NCBI GenBank assembly: GCA_002414385.1
Contig: DHZH01000007.1
Location: 62,001-126,000 of the forward strand
From: Gammaproteobacteria bacterium UBA5109
GTDB lineage: Bacteria; Pseudomonadota; Gammaproteobacteria; Pseudomonadales; Pseudohongiellaceae
Length of the DNA: 64,000 bases
Reading direction: 5' to 3'
Shown here: positions 35,797 through 44,954 of the stretch, one piece after another
Layout: the number at the start of each line of letters is the position of its first letter
Numbering within the stretch: position 1 is the stretch's first letter
Program-made: the position numbers and the translations under genes
The notes under the pieces: model-generated
Databases searched by the model: none
What the model was told of the DNA's origin: nothing
What the model saw: only the letters and a program-made list of their open reading frames with translations

Positions 35797-37569
35797 TTAG
35801 TAAGTTCGTATTTTTGGTTCAAAAGTCGGCACGGTCTTGGGCGTAAAATTTACCCCACGCTTGGATAGCTTCTTGCTGCCAGGCGTATAAATTGAATGGC
35901 ACAACCAGTTCTCATCATCCCGTTCGGTAAAATCGTCCCGGGCATGGGCGCCACGACTTTCTTTTCTGGCTTCGGCAGCAATTGCAGTTGCTTCAGCCAC
36001 TTCAAACAGGTTTTCCAGTTCCAGTGCTTCAATGCGTGCCGTATTGAAGGCCTGGCTCTTGTCTTCCAGATGCACATTGGCAATGCGTTCACGCAAGTCT
36101 TTGAGTTTCTCAATACCTTCCTGCATGAAGTCGCCTTTGCGGAAAACACCAAAATGATTCTGCATGATGCCCTGCAGTTCTTTGCGCAATTCCGGCACTT
36201 TTTCACCTGAGGAACTTTCATTTAAACGATTCAGTCGCTGCATGGAGGCTTCAATATCTGTTTCACTGGCATCACGCATTTCAATGCCCTGGCTGAGCAT
36301 TTTCTCGATATGGATACCTGCCGCGCGGCCAAACACCACCAGATCCAGCAAGGAATTACCACCCAGACGATTCGCCCCATGAACCGAAACGCAGGCCACT
36401 TCACCCACGGCAAACAATCCCTCAACCACCTTGTCATTACCCTGCTCGTCCTGGGTGATTGCCTGTCCGTGTACATTGGTCGGAATTCCCCCCATCATGT
36501 AATGACAGGTCGGGATGACTGGAATCGGTTCCTTGACCGGGTCCACATGCGCAAAGGTACGGGACAGTTCAAGGATTCCAGGAAGTTTGGCGTTCAGTGT
36601 TTCTTCACCCAGATGGTCCAGTTTCAGCAGTACATGATCCCCTTCAGGACCAACACCCCGCCCGCCGAGAATTTCCAGCACCATGGATCGGGCTACCACA
36701 TCCCGACCCGCCAGGTCCTTGGCATTGGGAGCATAGCGTTCCATGAAACGTTCACCATCTTTATTGATCAGGTAACCACCCTCACCGCGGCATCCTTCAG
36801 TAACGAGTACTCCGGCCCCATGGATACCGGTCGGATGAAACTGCCACATTTCAATATCCTGAACCGGGAAGCCAGCTCGCAGCGCCATACCAACACCGTC
36901 ACCGGTATTGATCAGGGCATTGGTGGTCGAGGCATAAATACGACCGGCACCACCAGTGGCAAATACCGTCGCCTTGGCTTTGATGTAAACCGTTTCGCCG
37001 GTCTCCATGCAGATGGCGATGACACCAACAACAGCACCGTCCTGGTTTTTGACGATATCCGTAGCAAACCATTCATTGAGGAAACTGGCATTGTTTTTCA
37101 GGTTGCCCTGATAGAGGGTATGCAGAAGCGCATGTCCGGTTCGGTCAGCAGCGGCGCAGGTACGTGCAGCCTGTCCGCCCTTGCCGTAATCCTTGGACTG
37201 CCCACCAAAGGGACGCTGGTAGATACGGCCATCTTCATTACGGGAAAACGGCAGCCCCATATGCTCCAGTTCGAACACTGCCTGCGGACCTTCACTGCAC
37301 ATGTATTCGATAGCATCCTGGTCACCGATATAGTCAGACCCCTTGACGGTGTCATACATATGCCAGCGCCAGTCATCATCCGGATCAGCACTGGCTATGG
37401 CGCAGGTAATTCCGCCCTGAGCAGAAACTGTATGCGAACGTGTCGGAAATACTTTGGAAATTACTGCCGTGTTATATCCTGACTGGGCAAGCTGTAATGC
37501 GGCACGCATTCCGGAACCGCCGCCACCGACAATTACTGCATCAAAGGAAAGTGTTCTGAGTTTAGCCAC
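35797..37569 (-). CDS. sdhA: Succinate dehydrogenase flavoprotein subunit
   Basis: Catalytic FAD subunit of complex II, oxidising succinate to fumarate. The 590-residue protein has GGGGSGMRAA, the covalent-FAD histidine in SHTVSAQGGI (His 46), and the active-site loop containing HMGLPFSRNEDGRIYQRPFG. It begins 3 bp after sdhD. Length is typical. Confidence 0.97.
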   Translation of the reverse strand: MAKLRTLSFDAVIVGGGGSGMRAALQLAQSGYNTAVISKVFPTRSHTVSAQGGITCAIASADPDDDWRWHMYDTVKGSDYIGDQDAIEYMCSEGPQAVFELEHMGLPFSRNEDGRIYQRPFGGQSKDYGKGGQAARTCAAADRTGHALLHTLYQGNLKNNASFLNEWFATDIVKNQDGAVVGVIAICMETGETVYIKAKATVFATGGAGRIYASTTNALINTGDGVGMALRAGFPVQDIEMWQFHPTGIHGAGVLVTEGCRGEGGYLINKDGERFMERYAPNAKDLAGRDVVARSMVLEILGGRGVGPEGDHVLLKLDHLGEETLNAKLPGILELSRTFAHVDPVKEPIPVIPTCHYMMGGIPTNVHGQAITQDEQGNDKVVEGLFAVGEVACVSVHGANRLGGNSLLDLVVFGRAAGIHIEKMLSQGIEMRDASETDIEASMQRLNRLNESSSGEKVPELRKELQGIMQNHFGVFRKGDFMQEGIEKLKDLRERIANVHLEDKSQAFNTARIEALELENLFEVAEATAIAAEARKESRGAHARDDFTERDDENWLCHSIYTPGSKKLSKRGVNFTPKTVPTFEPKIRTY

Positions 37570-37572
37570 GGA

Positions 37573-37941
37573 TCAAATACTCCATAAAATCAGGATGCAC
37601 CATACAAAGTAGATAAAGAGCACGATGAGGCACACAAGTTCAAACAGGAAACGTACTATACCGGCGCTGCCGCCAAGCATCTTCGGGGTAAGGTAATCGG
37701 TTGCGATAGTCCACATGCCTATCCAGGCATGAGCACAAAGGGACAGCAGGGCAATGAGGCTGCCAATGCGCATGGCATTTCCTGAAAACAGCGCCTGCCA
37801 GTCCTCATACTGCATATCCGGCGTTGTGGCGAATACATAAACAAGAAACAATATATATAGAAGCAGGAAGACTGCTGATACCCGCTGCACGACCCAGTCA
37901 TATAAACCGCTGCGGCCGAAACTTGTGACATTGGTTACCAT
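37573..37941 (-). CDS. sdhD: Succinate dehydrogenase membrane anchor SdhD
   Basis: A 122-residue anchor subunit with three membrane helices that helps hold heme b and the quinone site. The N-terminal GLYDWVVQRVSAVFLLLYI and the HAWIGMWTIATDYL segment (heme/quinone region) are characteristic. Its ATG lies inside the last codons of sdhC (7-base overlap), a sign of translational coupling. Confidence 0.94.
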   Translation of the reverse strand: MVTNVTSFGRSGLYDWVVQRVSAVFLLLYILFLVYVFATTPDMQYEDWQALFSGNAMRIGSLIALLSLCAHAWIGMWTIATDYLTPKMLGGSAGIVRFLFELVCLIVLFIYFVWCILILWSI

Positions 37942-38309
37942 ATCCAGACCCCCAGAGCGATAATCAGCAGCAGACTGATTGCGATAGTAATTTTAGCCCC
38001 CCGCGGGCCGGCTTCCTTGCTTTCACCAATACCGAAATCCATCAGCAAATGTTTGATACCGGCTACCATGTGGTATGCCAGGGCAGAAAGAATGCCCCAG
38101 ATAATAAATTTTACCAGTGGTGATGTTGCCAGAGCCTGCACCTGACTGAAGCCTTCCTCGCTACTGAGGGACATATCGAACAGCCAGAGCAGAATTGCGA
38201 CACCGACAAAAACGATGACTCCCGAAATCCGGTGAGTAATGGAAGTATAGGCTGCCAGGGGCAAATGTATGGATGAAATATCCAGATTAACCGGTCGTTT
38301 GTCTTTCAC
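37935..38309 (-). CDS. sdhC: Succinate dehydrogenase cytochrome b556 subunit
   Basis: A 124-residue membrane anchor with three hydrophobic helices. The family motifs RPVNLDISSIHLPLAAYTSI and SITHRISG (quinone site) at the N-terminus and the heme-ligand region YHMVAGIKHLLMD are present. It is the first gene of the nine-gene series sdhCDAB-sucAB-lpdA-sucCD. Confidence 0.95.
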   Translation of the reverse strand: MKDKRPVNLDISSIHLPLAAYTSITHRISGVIVFVGVAILLWLFDMSLSSEEGFSQVQALATSPLVKFIIWGILSALAYHMVAGIKHLLMDFGIGESKEAGPRGAKITIAISLLLIIALGVWIW

Positions 38310-38622
38310 AAGTCAAGATCCTCAAAAGCCAAATCATGTTATCAGTTTTTTGCAATTTGATAGTTTTTCCCTATCATAACCGCCTGAGCAGTAAAATGTG
38401 TGCATATTAGTCGCTTCGAGCCCTTTAAGCAACCGGCTTCAACGCTTTTTTGGAATTTTACCCGGGTACGCTAAAATAGCCTAAAAAGCACTGAAAAAGC
38501 CTGTTTTCCGGCCCCTGAATTTGACAATTTGCCTGCCAGAAGCTAGTGTGCATCTTCCGTCACGGTGTGCTCTAAAGAGCATACTATTCACAGAACTTTT
38601 ATTTCTCTTAACAGGAGTTCCT
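38310..38622. other. Divergent sdhC-gltA control region (313 bp)
   Basis: No gene is visible. The stretch separates the sdhC and gltA starts, is AT-rich, and should hold promoters for both TCA-cycle units. A candidate gltA promoter is given separately. No sdhC promoter could be chosen with confidence, and no clear operator was found. Confidence 0.7.
38521..38549 (+). promoter_or_regulatory. Putative gltA promoter
   Basis: TTGACA and TAGTGT are separated by exactly 17 bp; the -35 is a perfect consensus, the -10 only half. It lies 74 bp before the gltA ATG. Confidence 0.5.
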
Positions 38623-39903
38623 ATGGCTGAGAAAAAAGCTCAGTTGTCAGTCGATGGCATGAATGAGACCCTTGACTTACCCGTCTATGAGGGGTCAACC
38701 GGAGCAGATGTAATAGATGTAAGCAGTTTGGCAGGAAAAGGAATATTCACTTTTGACCCGGGCTTCATGTCCACAGCCTCCTGCGAATCAAAGATCACTT
38801 ATATTGATGGTGGCAAGGGCGTCCTTCTCTATCGCGGCTACCCTATCGAGCAACTCGCTGAAAAGTCTGATTTCCTCGAGTGCTGCTACCTCCTCCTTAA
38901 TGGCGAACTGCCAGACCCGAAACAAAAAGAAGATTTCAATACCCGCATCCGTTATCACACCATGGTGCATGAGCAAATGCACAGTTTCTTCAATGGTTTC
39001 CCACGCAATGCACACCCGATGGCCATCATGGTTGGTGTTGTTGGCGCCTTATCAGCTTTCTATCATGAAAATCTGGAAATCAGTAATGAAGAACACCGTA
39101 TGGACGCGGCTTTGCGCCTGATTGCAAAAATGCCAACCCTGGCAGCCATGTGCTACAAGTACTCAGTTGGCCAGCCCTTTGTCTACCCTGACAACAGTCT
39201 GGATTTCTCGGAAAATTTCCTGCACATGATGTTCTCCACTCCCTGTGAAGACACTCCAATAAGTCCGGTTCTGGCCGATGCCATGGACAAGATATTCCTG
39301 CTGCACGCTGATCATGAGCAAAATGCCTCCACTTCAACGGTACGCCTGGCCGGTTCCACCGGTGCCAATCCCTACGCCTGCATTGCATCGGGAATCGCAG
39401 CATTGTGGGGGCCTGCACACGGCGGAGCCAATGAAGCTGTATTGCGTATGCTGAATGAAATCGGCGATGAATCGCAGATTGATCGTTATATCAAACGCGC
39501 CAAAGACAAGGATGACCCCTTCCGCCTGATGGGTTTTGGTCATCGTGTTTACAAGAATTTTGATCCACGCGCCAAGGTTCTGCGCGAAGCCTGCCAGAAC
39601 GTTCTGGCAGAACTCGGCAAGGATGATGATCCTTTACTGAAAATTGCCATGAAGCTGGAAAAAATTGCGCTGGAAGATGAATATTTCGTGGAACGAAACC
39701 TGTATCCGAATGTGGATTTCTATTCCGGCATCATTCTCAAGGCCATTGGTATTCCCACCAGCCTGTTCACGGTTATTTTTGCTACCGGCAGAACACCTGG
39801 CTGGGTTGCGCATTGGCATGAAATGATCAGCAATCCTTTCAAGATCGGTCGACCTCGCCAACTCTACACCGGACCGACCCCGCGCGATTATCCAAAAAAA
39901 TAA
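38623..39903 (+). CDS. gltA: Citrate synthase (type II)
   Basis: Condenses acetyl-CoA and oxaloacetate to citrate. The 426-residue protein has the catalytic segments HADHEQNASTSTVR, GPAHGGANEAVL and MGFGHRVYKNFDPRA, and the C-terminal GRTPGWVAHW. The start at 38623 follows AGGAG and is preferred to an open frame extending 34 codons upstream. Length and N-terminus are those of the hexameric, NADH-sensitive gram-negative form, though NADH sensitivity cannot be seen. It is divergent from sdhC. Confidence 0.97.
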   Translation: MAEKKAQLSVDGMNETLDLPVYEGSTGADVIDVSSLAGKGIFTFDPGFMSTASCESKITYIDGGKGVLLYRGYPIEQLAEKSDFLECCYLLLNGELPDPKQKEDFNTRIRYHTMVHEQMHSFFNGFPRNAHPMAIMVGVVGALSAFYHENLEISNEEHRMDAALRLIAKMPTLAAMCYKYSVGQPFVYPDNSLDFSENFLHMMFSTPCEDTPISPVLADAMDKIFLLHADHEQNASTSTVRLAGSTGANPYACIASGIAALWGPAHGGANEAVLRMLNEIGDESQIDRYIKRAKDKDDPFRLMGFGHRVYKNFDPRAKVLREACQNVLAELGKDDDPLLKIAMKLEKIALEDEYFVERNLYPNVDFYSGIILKAIGIPTSLFTVIFATGRTPGWVAHWHEMISNPFKIGRPRQLYTGPTPRDYPKK

Positions 39904-39917
39904 ATCGCCACAGACAT

Positions 39918-39946
39918 AAAAAAGCCCGCTCAAAGCGGGCTTTTTT
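39918..39946 (+). terminator. gltA terminator
   Basis: Stem GCCCGC-TCAAA-GCGGGC preceded by six A's and followed by six T's, 14 bp after the gltA stop. The symmetry means it can also act on transcripts from the tRNA genes arriving on the minus strand. Confidence 0.93.
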
Positions 39947-39972
39947 ATGCTTTCAATAATAATATCGAAAAA

Positions 39973-40048
<76 letters not shown>

Positions 40049-40084
40049 TGTAATCTTGCAATGCATCCAGATAGAGTGTGCAGG

Positions 40085-40160
40085 TGGTGGAGCCAAGGAG
40101 GATCGAACTCCTGACCTCAACGCTGCCAGCGTTGCGCTCTCCCAGCTGAGCTATGGCCCC
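40085..40160 (-). tRNA. tRNA-Ala (GGC)
   Basis: A 76-nt tRNA on the minus strand. It starts GGGGCCATAGCTCAGC, has anticodon loop CTGGCAG (anticodon GGC), T-loop AGTTCGATCC, and encodes the terminal CCA. It lies 36 bp upstream of tRNA-Glu in the same direction. A tRNA-Ala/tRNA-Glu pair beside gltX is a common gammaproteobacterial arrangement. Confidence 0.97.
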
Positions 40161-40291
40161 GCTTTTACCCTGCATACAGTTGCTTCTGCTGCGAGTGTTT
40201 GCCGACCAAGATCAGCAAAGACGCGCATTCTAAGCAGCCCCCTCCACCCTGTCAAGAAAAAGGAGTCTTTCAGGGGAGATAAACAGAGTAC

Positions 40292-41782
40292 TCAGTCTCT
40301 CAGCAGTTCCTGGTACTCTTTTTCGAGATTTTTTGCCTGTTTTTTCGACACGCCACCCAGCACTTCTATGGCGTGACGCAATCGAGCCCGGACTATATCC
40401 AGCCCCAGCACCGCAATTGAATCAATTACTGAAGTTGATACTGAAGTACCGGCAATCGCAATAAAAACCGGAAACAGAAAATCACGTATTTTCAGTTCCA
40501 TTTTTTCTGCCAGTTGCATCAGCACTGATTCAATCCGGTCACGATGCCAGGCTTCAAGTGTTTCCAGTTCCCAGGCTATAAACTGCAGTATCTTTTTTGC
40601 TTCATCAGTGCTTATTTTTTTATGGGAGAAACTTTCTTCACTGATCTGTGGCATACCGGAAAAAAAGAACGCGGCCAGTGGCGCAATATCGGTAAATCGT
40701 TCCACCCGCTGCTTAATCAGCGGAACGATGGCCTGTAACATGGCCGGGCGCAATGCCCATTGCGAGAAACGCTGAATGAATTCATCATCAGACAGTTTTT
40801 CACGCAGATAGCGGCCATTCAGCCAGTCGAGTTTTTCTGTATCGAACACCGGCCCACCCAGGGACACCCGGTTAATATCAAATTCTTTTATCATCTCATC
40901 AAGAGAGAACAGCTCCCTCTCATCGGGCATGGACCAGCCCATCATTCCCAGATAATTGCCTACTGCTTCAGGCAGATAACCCATGCGCTGATAATAACCA
41001 ATACTGGTCGGATTTTTACGCTTGCTCAGTTTGCTTTTATCAGTATTGCGTAGCAGCGGCATATGACAAAGCTGTGGTGCTTCCCAGCCAAAATACTCAT
41101 ACAGCAACAGATGTTTTGGCGCCGAATTAATCCACTCTTCCCCACGAATCACATGAGTGATCTGCATCAGATGATCATCAACGACATTAGCCAGGTGATA
41201 GGTCGGCAAGCCATCGGATTTCATCAGTACCTGCATGTCAATCTGATGCCAGTCGATTGCCACATCATCCCGTAGCATATCTTTTACGACACACTGCCCT
41301 GACTCGGGCTTTTTCATACGAATGACATGAGGGATATTCCTGCTCAGTTTGTCATCTATTTCTGCCTGACTCAGATGCAGGCAGTAACCGTCATACCCGG
41401 GTGTCTGCTTATCTGCCATTTGCTGCCTGCGCAAGCTCTCAAGTCGCTCTGCGGAACAGAAACAGTGAAATGCATGGCCTTTCTCCAGCAATATATCAAC
41501 ATGTTGCCGATAAATTTCAGAACGTTCACTCTGACGGTAGGGGCCAAATTTGCCGCCCTTGTCAGGTCCTTCGTCCCAGTTCAGGCCCAGCCATTTCAGG
41601 GCTGACAGGATGTCAGCTTCGGACTGCCTGGTACTTCGCACCTGATCGGTATCTTCTATGCGAAGAATAAAACTGCCACCATGTTGCCGGGCGAAACATA
41701 AATTGAACAGCGCAATATAGGCTGTGCCGACATGCGGATCGCCGGTCGGGGAAGGAGCAATTCGGGTTCTGACTTCAGACAT
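40292..41782 (-). CDS. gltX: Glutamyl-tRNA synthetase
   Basis: Charges tRNA-Glu, whose gene lies just downstream. The 496-residue class I synthetase has the HIGH-type motif PSPTGDPHVGTAY, a CFCSAERL zinc-type segment with a third Cys in YDGYC, the KLSKRKNP (KMSKS) loop, and a helical anticodon-binding C-terminus. The start is the only one giving a complete N-terminal strand. Confidence 0.96.
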   Translation of the reverse strand: MSEVRTRIAPSPTGDPHVGTAYIALFNLCFARQHGGSFILRIEDTDQVRSTRQSEADILSALKWLGLNWDEGPDKGGKFGPYRQSERSEIYRQHVDILLEKGHAFHCFCSAERLESLRRQQMADKQTPGYDGYCLHLSQAEIDDKLSRNIPHVIRMKKPESGQCVVKDMLRDDVAIDWHQIDMQVLMKSDGLPTYHLANVVDDHLMQITHVIRGEEWINSAPKHLLLYEYFGWEAPQLCHMPLLRNTDKSKLSKRKNPTSIGYYQRMGYLPEAVGNYLGMMGWSMPDERELFSLDEMIKEFDINRVSLGGPVFDTEKLDWLNGRYLREKLSDDEFIQRFSQWALRPAMLQAIVPLIKQRVERFTDIAPLAAFFFSGMPQISEESFSHKKISTDEAKKILQFIAWELETLEAWHRDRIESVLMQLAEKMELKIRDFLFPVFIAIAGTSVSTSVIDSIAVLGLDIVRARLRHAIEVLGGVSKKQAKNLEKEYQELLRD

Positions 41783-41814
41783 ATTTGTTAACGCTTAGAT
41801 GAATAATGCAGCGC

Positions 41815-41820
41815 ATTATA
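41815..41820 (-). promoter_or_regulatory. Putative gltX -10 element
   Basis: TATAAT on the minus strand, 33 bp upstream of the gltX ATG; no good -35 is seen. It overlaps a small dyad (TAATGC-AGC-GCATTA). Confidence 0.4.
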
Positions 41821-41840
41821 CTTGATGACGGGTCATGACT

Positions 41841-42329
41841 TCAGCTTTCAGCTAAACGCAGGAGATCATCTCCGCTCAGGCGATAAACTGTCCATTCATT
41901 CTGTGGTTTAGCGCCAAGTGTCTCATAAAATTCAATAGCCGGTGTATTCCAGTCCAGTACTGCCCATTCAAAACGTCCGCAATTTTCCTGTACGGCAATA
42001 CCGGCAACATGCCTGAGCAAGGCCTTGCCAATGCCGCGTTGACGGAATTCCGGTTTGACGTAGACATCTTCCAGGTAGATCCCCTTACGTCCCAGCCAGG
42101 TGGAATAGTTATAAAAATATACTGCATAGGCAACGGCTGAACCGTCGAGTTCAGCGATCAGGGCTCTTGCTGTGGAATTGTCCTGGAACAGGGAATCATG
42201 AATAGCTTGCCGGTCTGCCAGAACTTCATGCCCGGCTTTTTCGTACACAGCCAGTTCGCGAACAAGCTCAAGGATAAGTGCTGCATCCTCTGGCTCAGCC
42301 TGACGAATATTGATGCTGGTTTGTGTCAC
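41841..42329 (-). CDS. GNAT-family N-acetyltransferase
   Basis: A 162-residue acetyl-CoA-dependent acetyltransferase. The acetyl-CoA loop FRQRGIGKALLRHV (R/Q-x-x-G-x-G/A) and preceding strand GIYLEDVYVKPE are typical; the C-terminal WNTPAIEFYETLGA matches the diamine/small-molecule acetyltransferase branch. The substrate could be a polyamine or amino acid; it cannot be settled from sequence. It lies on the same strand between the molybdenum hydroxylase gene and gltX. Confidence 0.85.
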   Translation of the reverse strand: MTQTSINIRQAEPEDAALILELVRELAVYEKAGHEVLADRQAIHDSLFQDNSTARALIAELDGSAVAYAVYFYNYSTWLGRKGIYLEDVYVKPEFRQRGIGKALLRHVAGIAVQENCGRFEWAVLDWNTPAIEFYETLGAKPQNEWTVYRLSGDDLLRLAES

Positions 42330-42399
42330 AAGTTGACTGTATTCCCGGACCCAGGCTTTGTATGCCCTGTTGAGTGATTCGCACTAAACTCCGAACGAC

Positions 42400-44694
42400 T
42401 CAGGCGCGGAAGCCTTCCTTGCGCAGAGGCAAGGTACGGACACGATGCCCGGTCGCACTGAAAATAGCATTTGTGAGTGCCGGTATGGTCGGCGGATAAG
42501 CCGGCTCTCCTGCTCCCGTAGGAGGATAGTCCGACTCAATCCAGTGCACATCAATTGCATCCGGCGCAATAGTGATTCTACCCAGAGGATATTGATGGAA
42601 ATTATGTTGATCAACACGTCCGTTACTGAAAGTGACTTCCAGCCCAATACCGGAAGACAAGCCATCAATCACCGAGCCTTCAACCTGGTTGTTCACTCCG
42701 CTCAGGTTAACGATTGGCCCGATATCACCGGCAACAGTGACTTTATGAACCCTGACTTTCCTGCTGTCATCAACGCTGGCTTCAACCACATGGGCAAAAT
42801 AGCCGGCATGACTGAAATGAAAGGCCAGACCCAGCGCCCTGCCTTGCGGCATGCTACGTCCCCACCCGGCTTCCTCGGCAGCCCGGCGAATCACCGCGAC
42901 AGCACGTTCGGTATTCAGGGAACCGGCATTACCTTCTTCAAACCAGCGCGCTTCGCCAAACAGTTCCACCAGAAATTCCAGGTGATCTCTCCCGGCTGCA
43001 ACTGCGCACTCATGCAGGAATGACTGGTGGGTGAAGGCCAGCGCATTGGAGCGCGGGGCGCGCCAGAAACCGGTTGGCATGCCTGAAATCAGGGTCGACT
43101 GGGTCATGCGCACGTTATCCAAAACCTGCGCAGGGAATTCATCCGCGGCAAGATTGGCTCCGGTCAAAGGCTCTTCACTGCCTTCACGGCTAAAGGTTAT
43201 AAAATGATGCTGCCAGGCTGACAGGCGTCCGTCATTATCAATGGCTGCTTTGAAAGAATTGAAGCCACCGGGCCGGTAATAATCAAAAAACATATCATCT
43301 TCGCGCGTCCAGACAGCCTTCACCGGCACTTCAAAACGCGCAGCAATGGCCGCAGCTTCGACGACACTGTCATTGGCGAGCCGTCGGCCGAAGCCTCCTC
43401 CGCCACGTAACTGGTGCAGCAGAACCTGATCTTCCGGCAGATCCAGAAAAGCGGCAACTTCTCTCACAGCATTCTGCGGAGTCTGGGTTGGTGCCCAGAT
43501 TTCAATGGAATCGCCTTTGAACCAGCAGGTGCAGTTTTGCGGCTCTAGATCGGAATGCGAAAGAAAAGGATAAGTGTAAAAACTTTCCACTGTCGTGGCA
43601 GCGTTGGTAAAGGCAGCATCGACATCACCTTTATTGTTAAGCACGCTATCACCCTGGCGCTGAGCCAGATATGCCGCATCATTGACATGCTGCTCCCAGC
43701 TGTCCTGCACTGCGTCTGAACCATCCCAGTTTACCTGCAGGGATTGGGCAGCCTTGAAGGCGCTCCAGGTAGACCTGGCAACAATCACTACGCCGGAATG
43801 AATGGACGGCGGGCGGAAATAGTCACTGGGGCGGCCACGCTGTTCCATCAGATAGGCATCGACAACCCCGGGTAATGTTCTGATCTGCTCAAGATTGGCT
43901 GAACGGGCAACGGCATCAATCTGATGGCCACGCACAAAAGTCGCATACAGCATCTCGGGTTGTTGTTGATCCATACCAAAGAGCGACCTGCCAGTCACGA
44001 TGGCTTCATTATCTACACCACCGATGGCCTGACCGATCAGGCGCCACTCTGAGCGCGGTTTCAGTCGCAGACTGTCAACTGCAGGAACCGGCAAAGTAGC
44101 GGCCAGTTCAGTCAGCTCGGCATAGGGAATTCGCTGGCCGGAGCCATCATGAATCACCGCAGTATTCTCGGTGCGCAGACTGGCTGCATCAACACCAAGC
44201 TGAGTTGCAGCGGCGCTGACCAGCATGGCTCTTGCGGTTGCACCGGCCTGTCGCAGGGGCATCCAGGTTGAGGGGATTGAACGTGAGCCCCCCGCTGCCT
44301 GACGTCCATAACGCTCGGCATCAATTGCAGATTGCACAACTTCCACATCTTCCCAGGCCACATCCAACTCTTCGGCAACAATCATCGGCATGGCGGTTTT
44401 AACGCCCTGTCCGACTTCAGGGTTGGAGGCCATAATCGTGACTTTGCCATCAGGCCTGATCTGTACATAGGCGTTGCTTAACTGCTGGGCCGAAGCCTGC
44501 GCCTGTGCTTCTCCGGCATTTCCCAGAGTGAAACCCAGCACAAGGCCGCCACCAGCGATACCGCTTAATTTGAAAAAGCCACGACGATTCAGGTTAAAGT
44601 CTACTGCATCCCTGAAGCGGGCAGACTGTTGAGCTTCCGGATCAAGCTGGAGGAATGCTGAATTATTTTCCCGGGTATTTTTGCTGGTCGACAT
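42400..44694 (-). CDS. Tat-exported molybdenum hydroxylase, large (molybdopterin) subunit, copy 2
   Basis: A 764-residue IorB-type xanthine dehydrogenase family protein, paralogous to the gene at 13244-15514. It has a twin-arginine signal LNRRGFFKLSG (about residues 36-46), then a hydrophobic stretch, GGGFGRRLAND in the molybdopterin domain, and GAGEPAYPP with the catalytic Glu near the C-terminus. The start at 44694 is preferred because AGGAG precedes it. No [2Fe-2S] subunit or cytochrome gene adjoins it; upstream is glutamate dehydrogenase on the other strand. The substrate is unknown. Confidence 0.85.
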   Translation of the reverse strand: MSTSKNTRENNSAFLQLDPEAQQSARFRDAVDFNLNRRGFFKLSGIAGGGLVLGFTLGNAGEAQAQASAQQLSNAYVQIRPDGKVTIMASNPEVGQGVKTAMPMIVAEELDVAWEDVEVVQSAIDAERYGRQAAGGSRSIPSTWMPLRQAGATARAMLVSAAATQLGVDAASLRTENTAVIHDGSGQRIPYAELTELAATLPVPAVDSLRLKPRSEWRLIGQAIGGVDNEAIVTGRSLFGMDQQQPEMLYATFVRGHQIDAVARSANLEQIRTLPGVVDAYLMEQRGRPSDYFRPPSIHSGVVIVARSTWSAFKAAQSLQVNWDGSDAVQDSWEQHVNDAAYLAQRQGDSVLNNKGDVDAAFTNAATTVESFYTYPFLSHSDLEPQNCTCWFKGDSIEIWAPTQTPQNAVREVAAFLDLPEDQVLLHQLRGGGGFGRRLANDSVVEAAAIAARFEVPVKAVWTREDDMFFDYYRPGGFNSFKAAIDNDGRLSAWQHHFITFSREGSEEPLTGANLAADEFPAQVLDNVRMTQSTLISGMPTGFWRAPRSNALAFTHQSFLHECAVAAGRDHLEFLVELFGEARWFEEGNAGSLNTERAVAVIRRAAEEAGWGRSMPQGRALGLAFHFSHAGYFAHVVEASVDDSRKVRVHKVTVAGDIGPIVNLSGVNNQVEGSVIDGLSSGIGLEVTFSNGRVDQHNFHQYPLGRITIAPDAIDVHWIESDYPPTGAGEPAYPPTIPALTNAIFSATGHRVRTLPLRKEGFRA

Positions 44695-44783
44695 GTGCTT
44701 CTCCTGGTGAGCCCCTGTCAATTGCCGCTTTTCGGGCTGCCTGTTAACACGCAGAATTAGTTAATGATAAAAGTCTTTAGAAT

Positions 44784-44821
44784 AAGAGTCTGGACAGATA
44801 ATGTCCACCACAACGACTCTT
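44784..44821. repeat. Nested inverted repeat between hydroxylase copy 2 and glutamate dehydrogenase
   Basis: Outer arms AAGAGTC/GACTCTT enclose a perfect inner hairpin TGGACA-GATAA-TGTCCA. It lies 90 bp upstream of the hydroxylase start and 134 bp upstream of the dehydrogenase start, in their divergent control region. It may be an operator. The remainder of the 260-bp gap shows no gene. Confidence 0.5.
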
Positions 44822-44954
44822 CAGGACAGTCCTTGTAAAAGTACCAGGTGGCTGCTGATACGCTCGGATAGTACCTGTAAGCCGGCACAGTATCTTATTA
44901 GACGCCTAATCTGTTATTTTTAGCTTCCCAGAAGTAACACCGAGAAAAGCATTC

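Noticed and set aside
36310..37482. Plus-strand open frame of 390 codons opposite sdhA
   Set aside because: It is antisense to the fully conserved sdhA, has no recognisable domain or ribosome-binding site, and its composition is what a mirrored high-GC3 gene gives.
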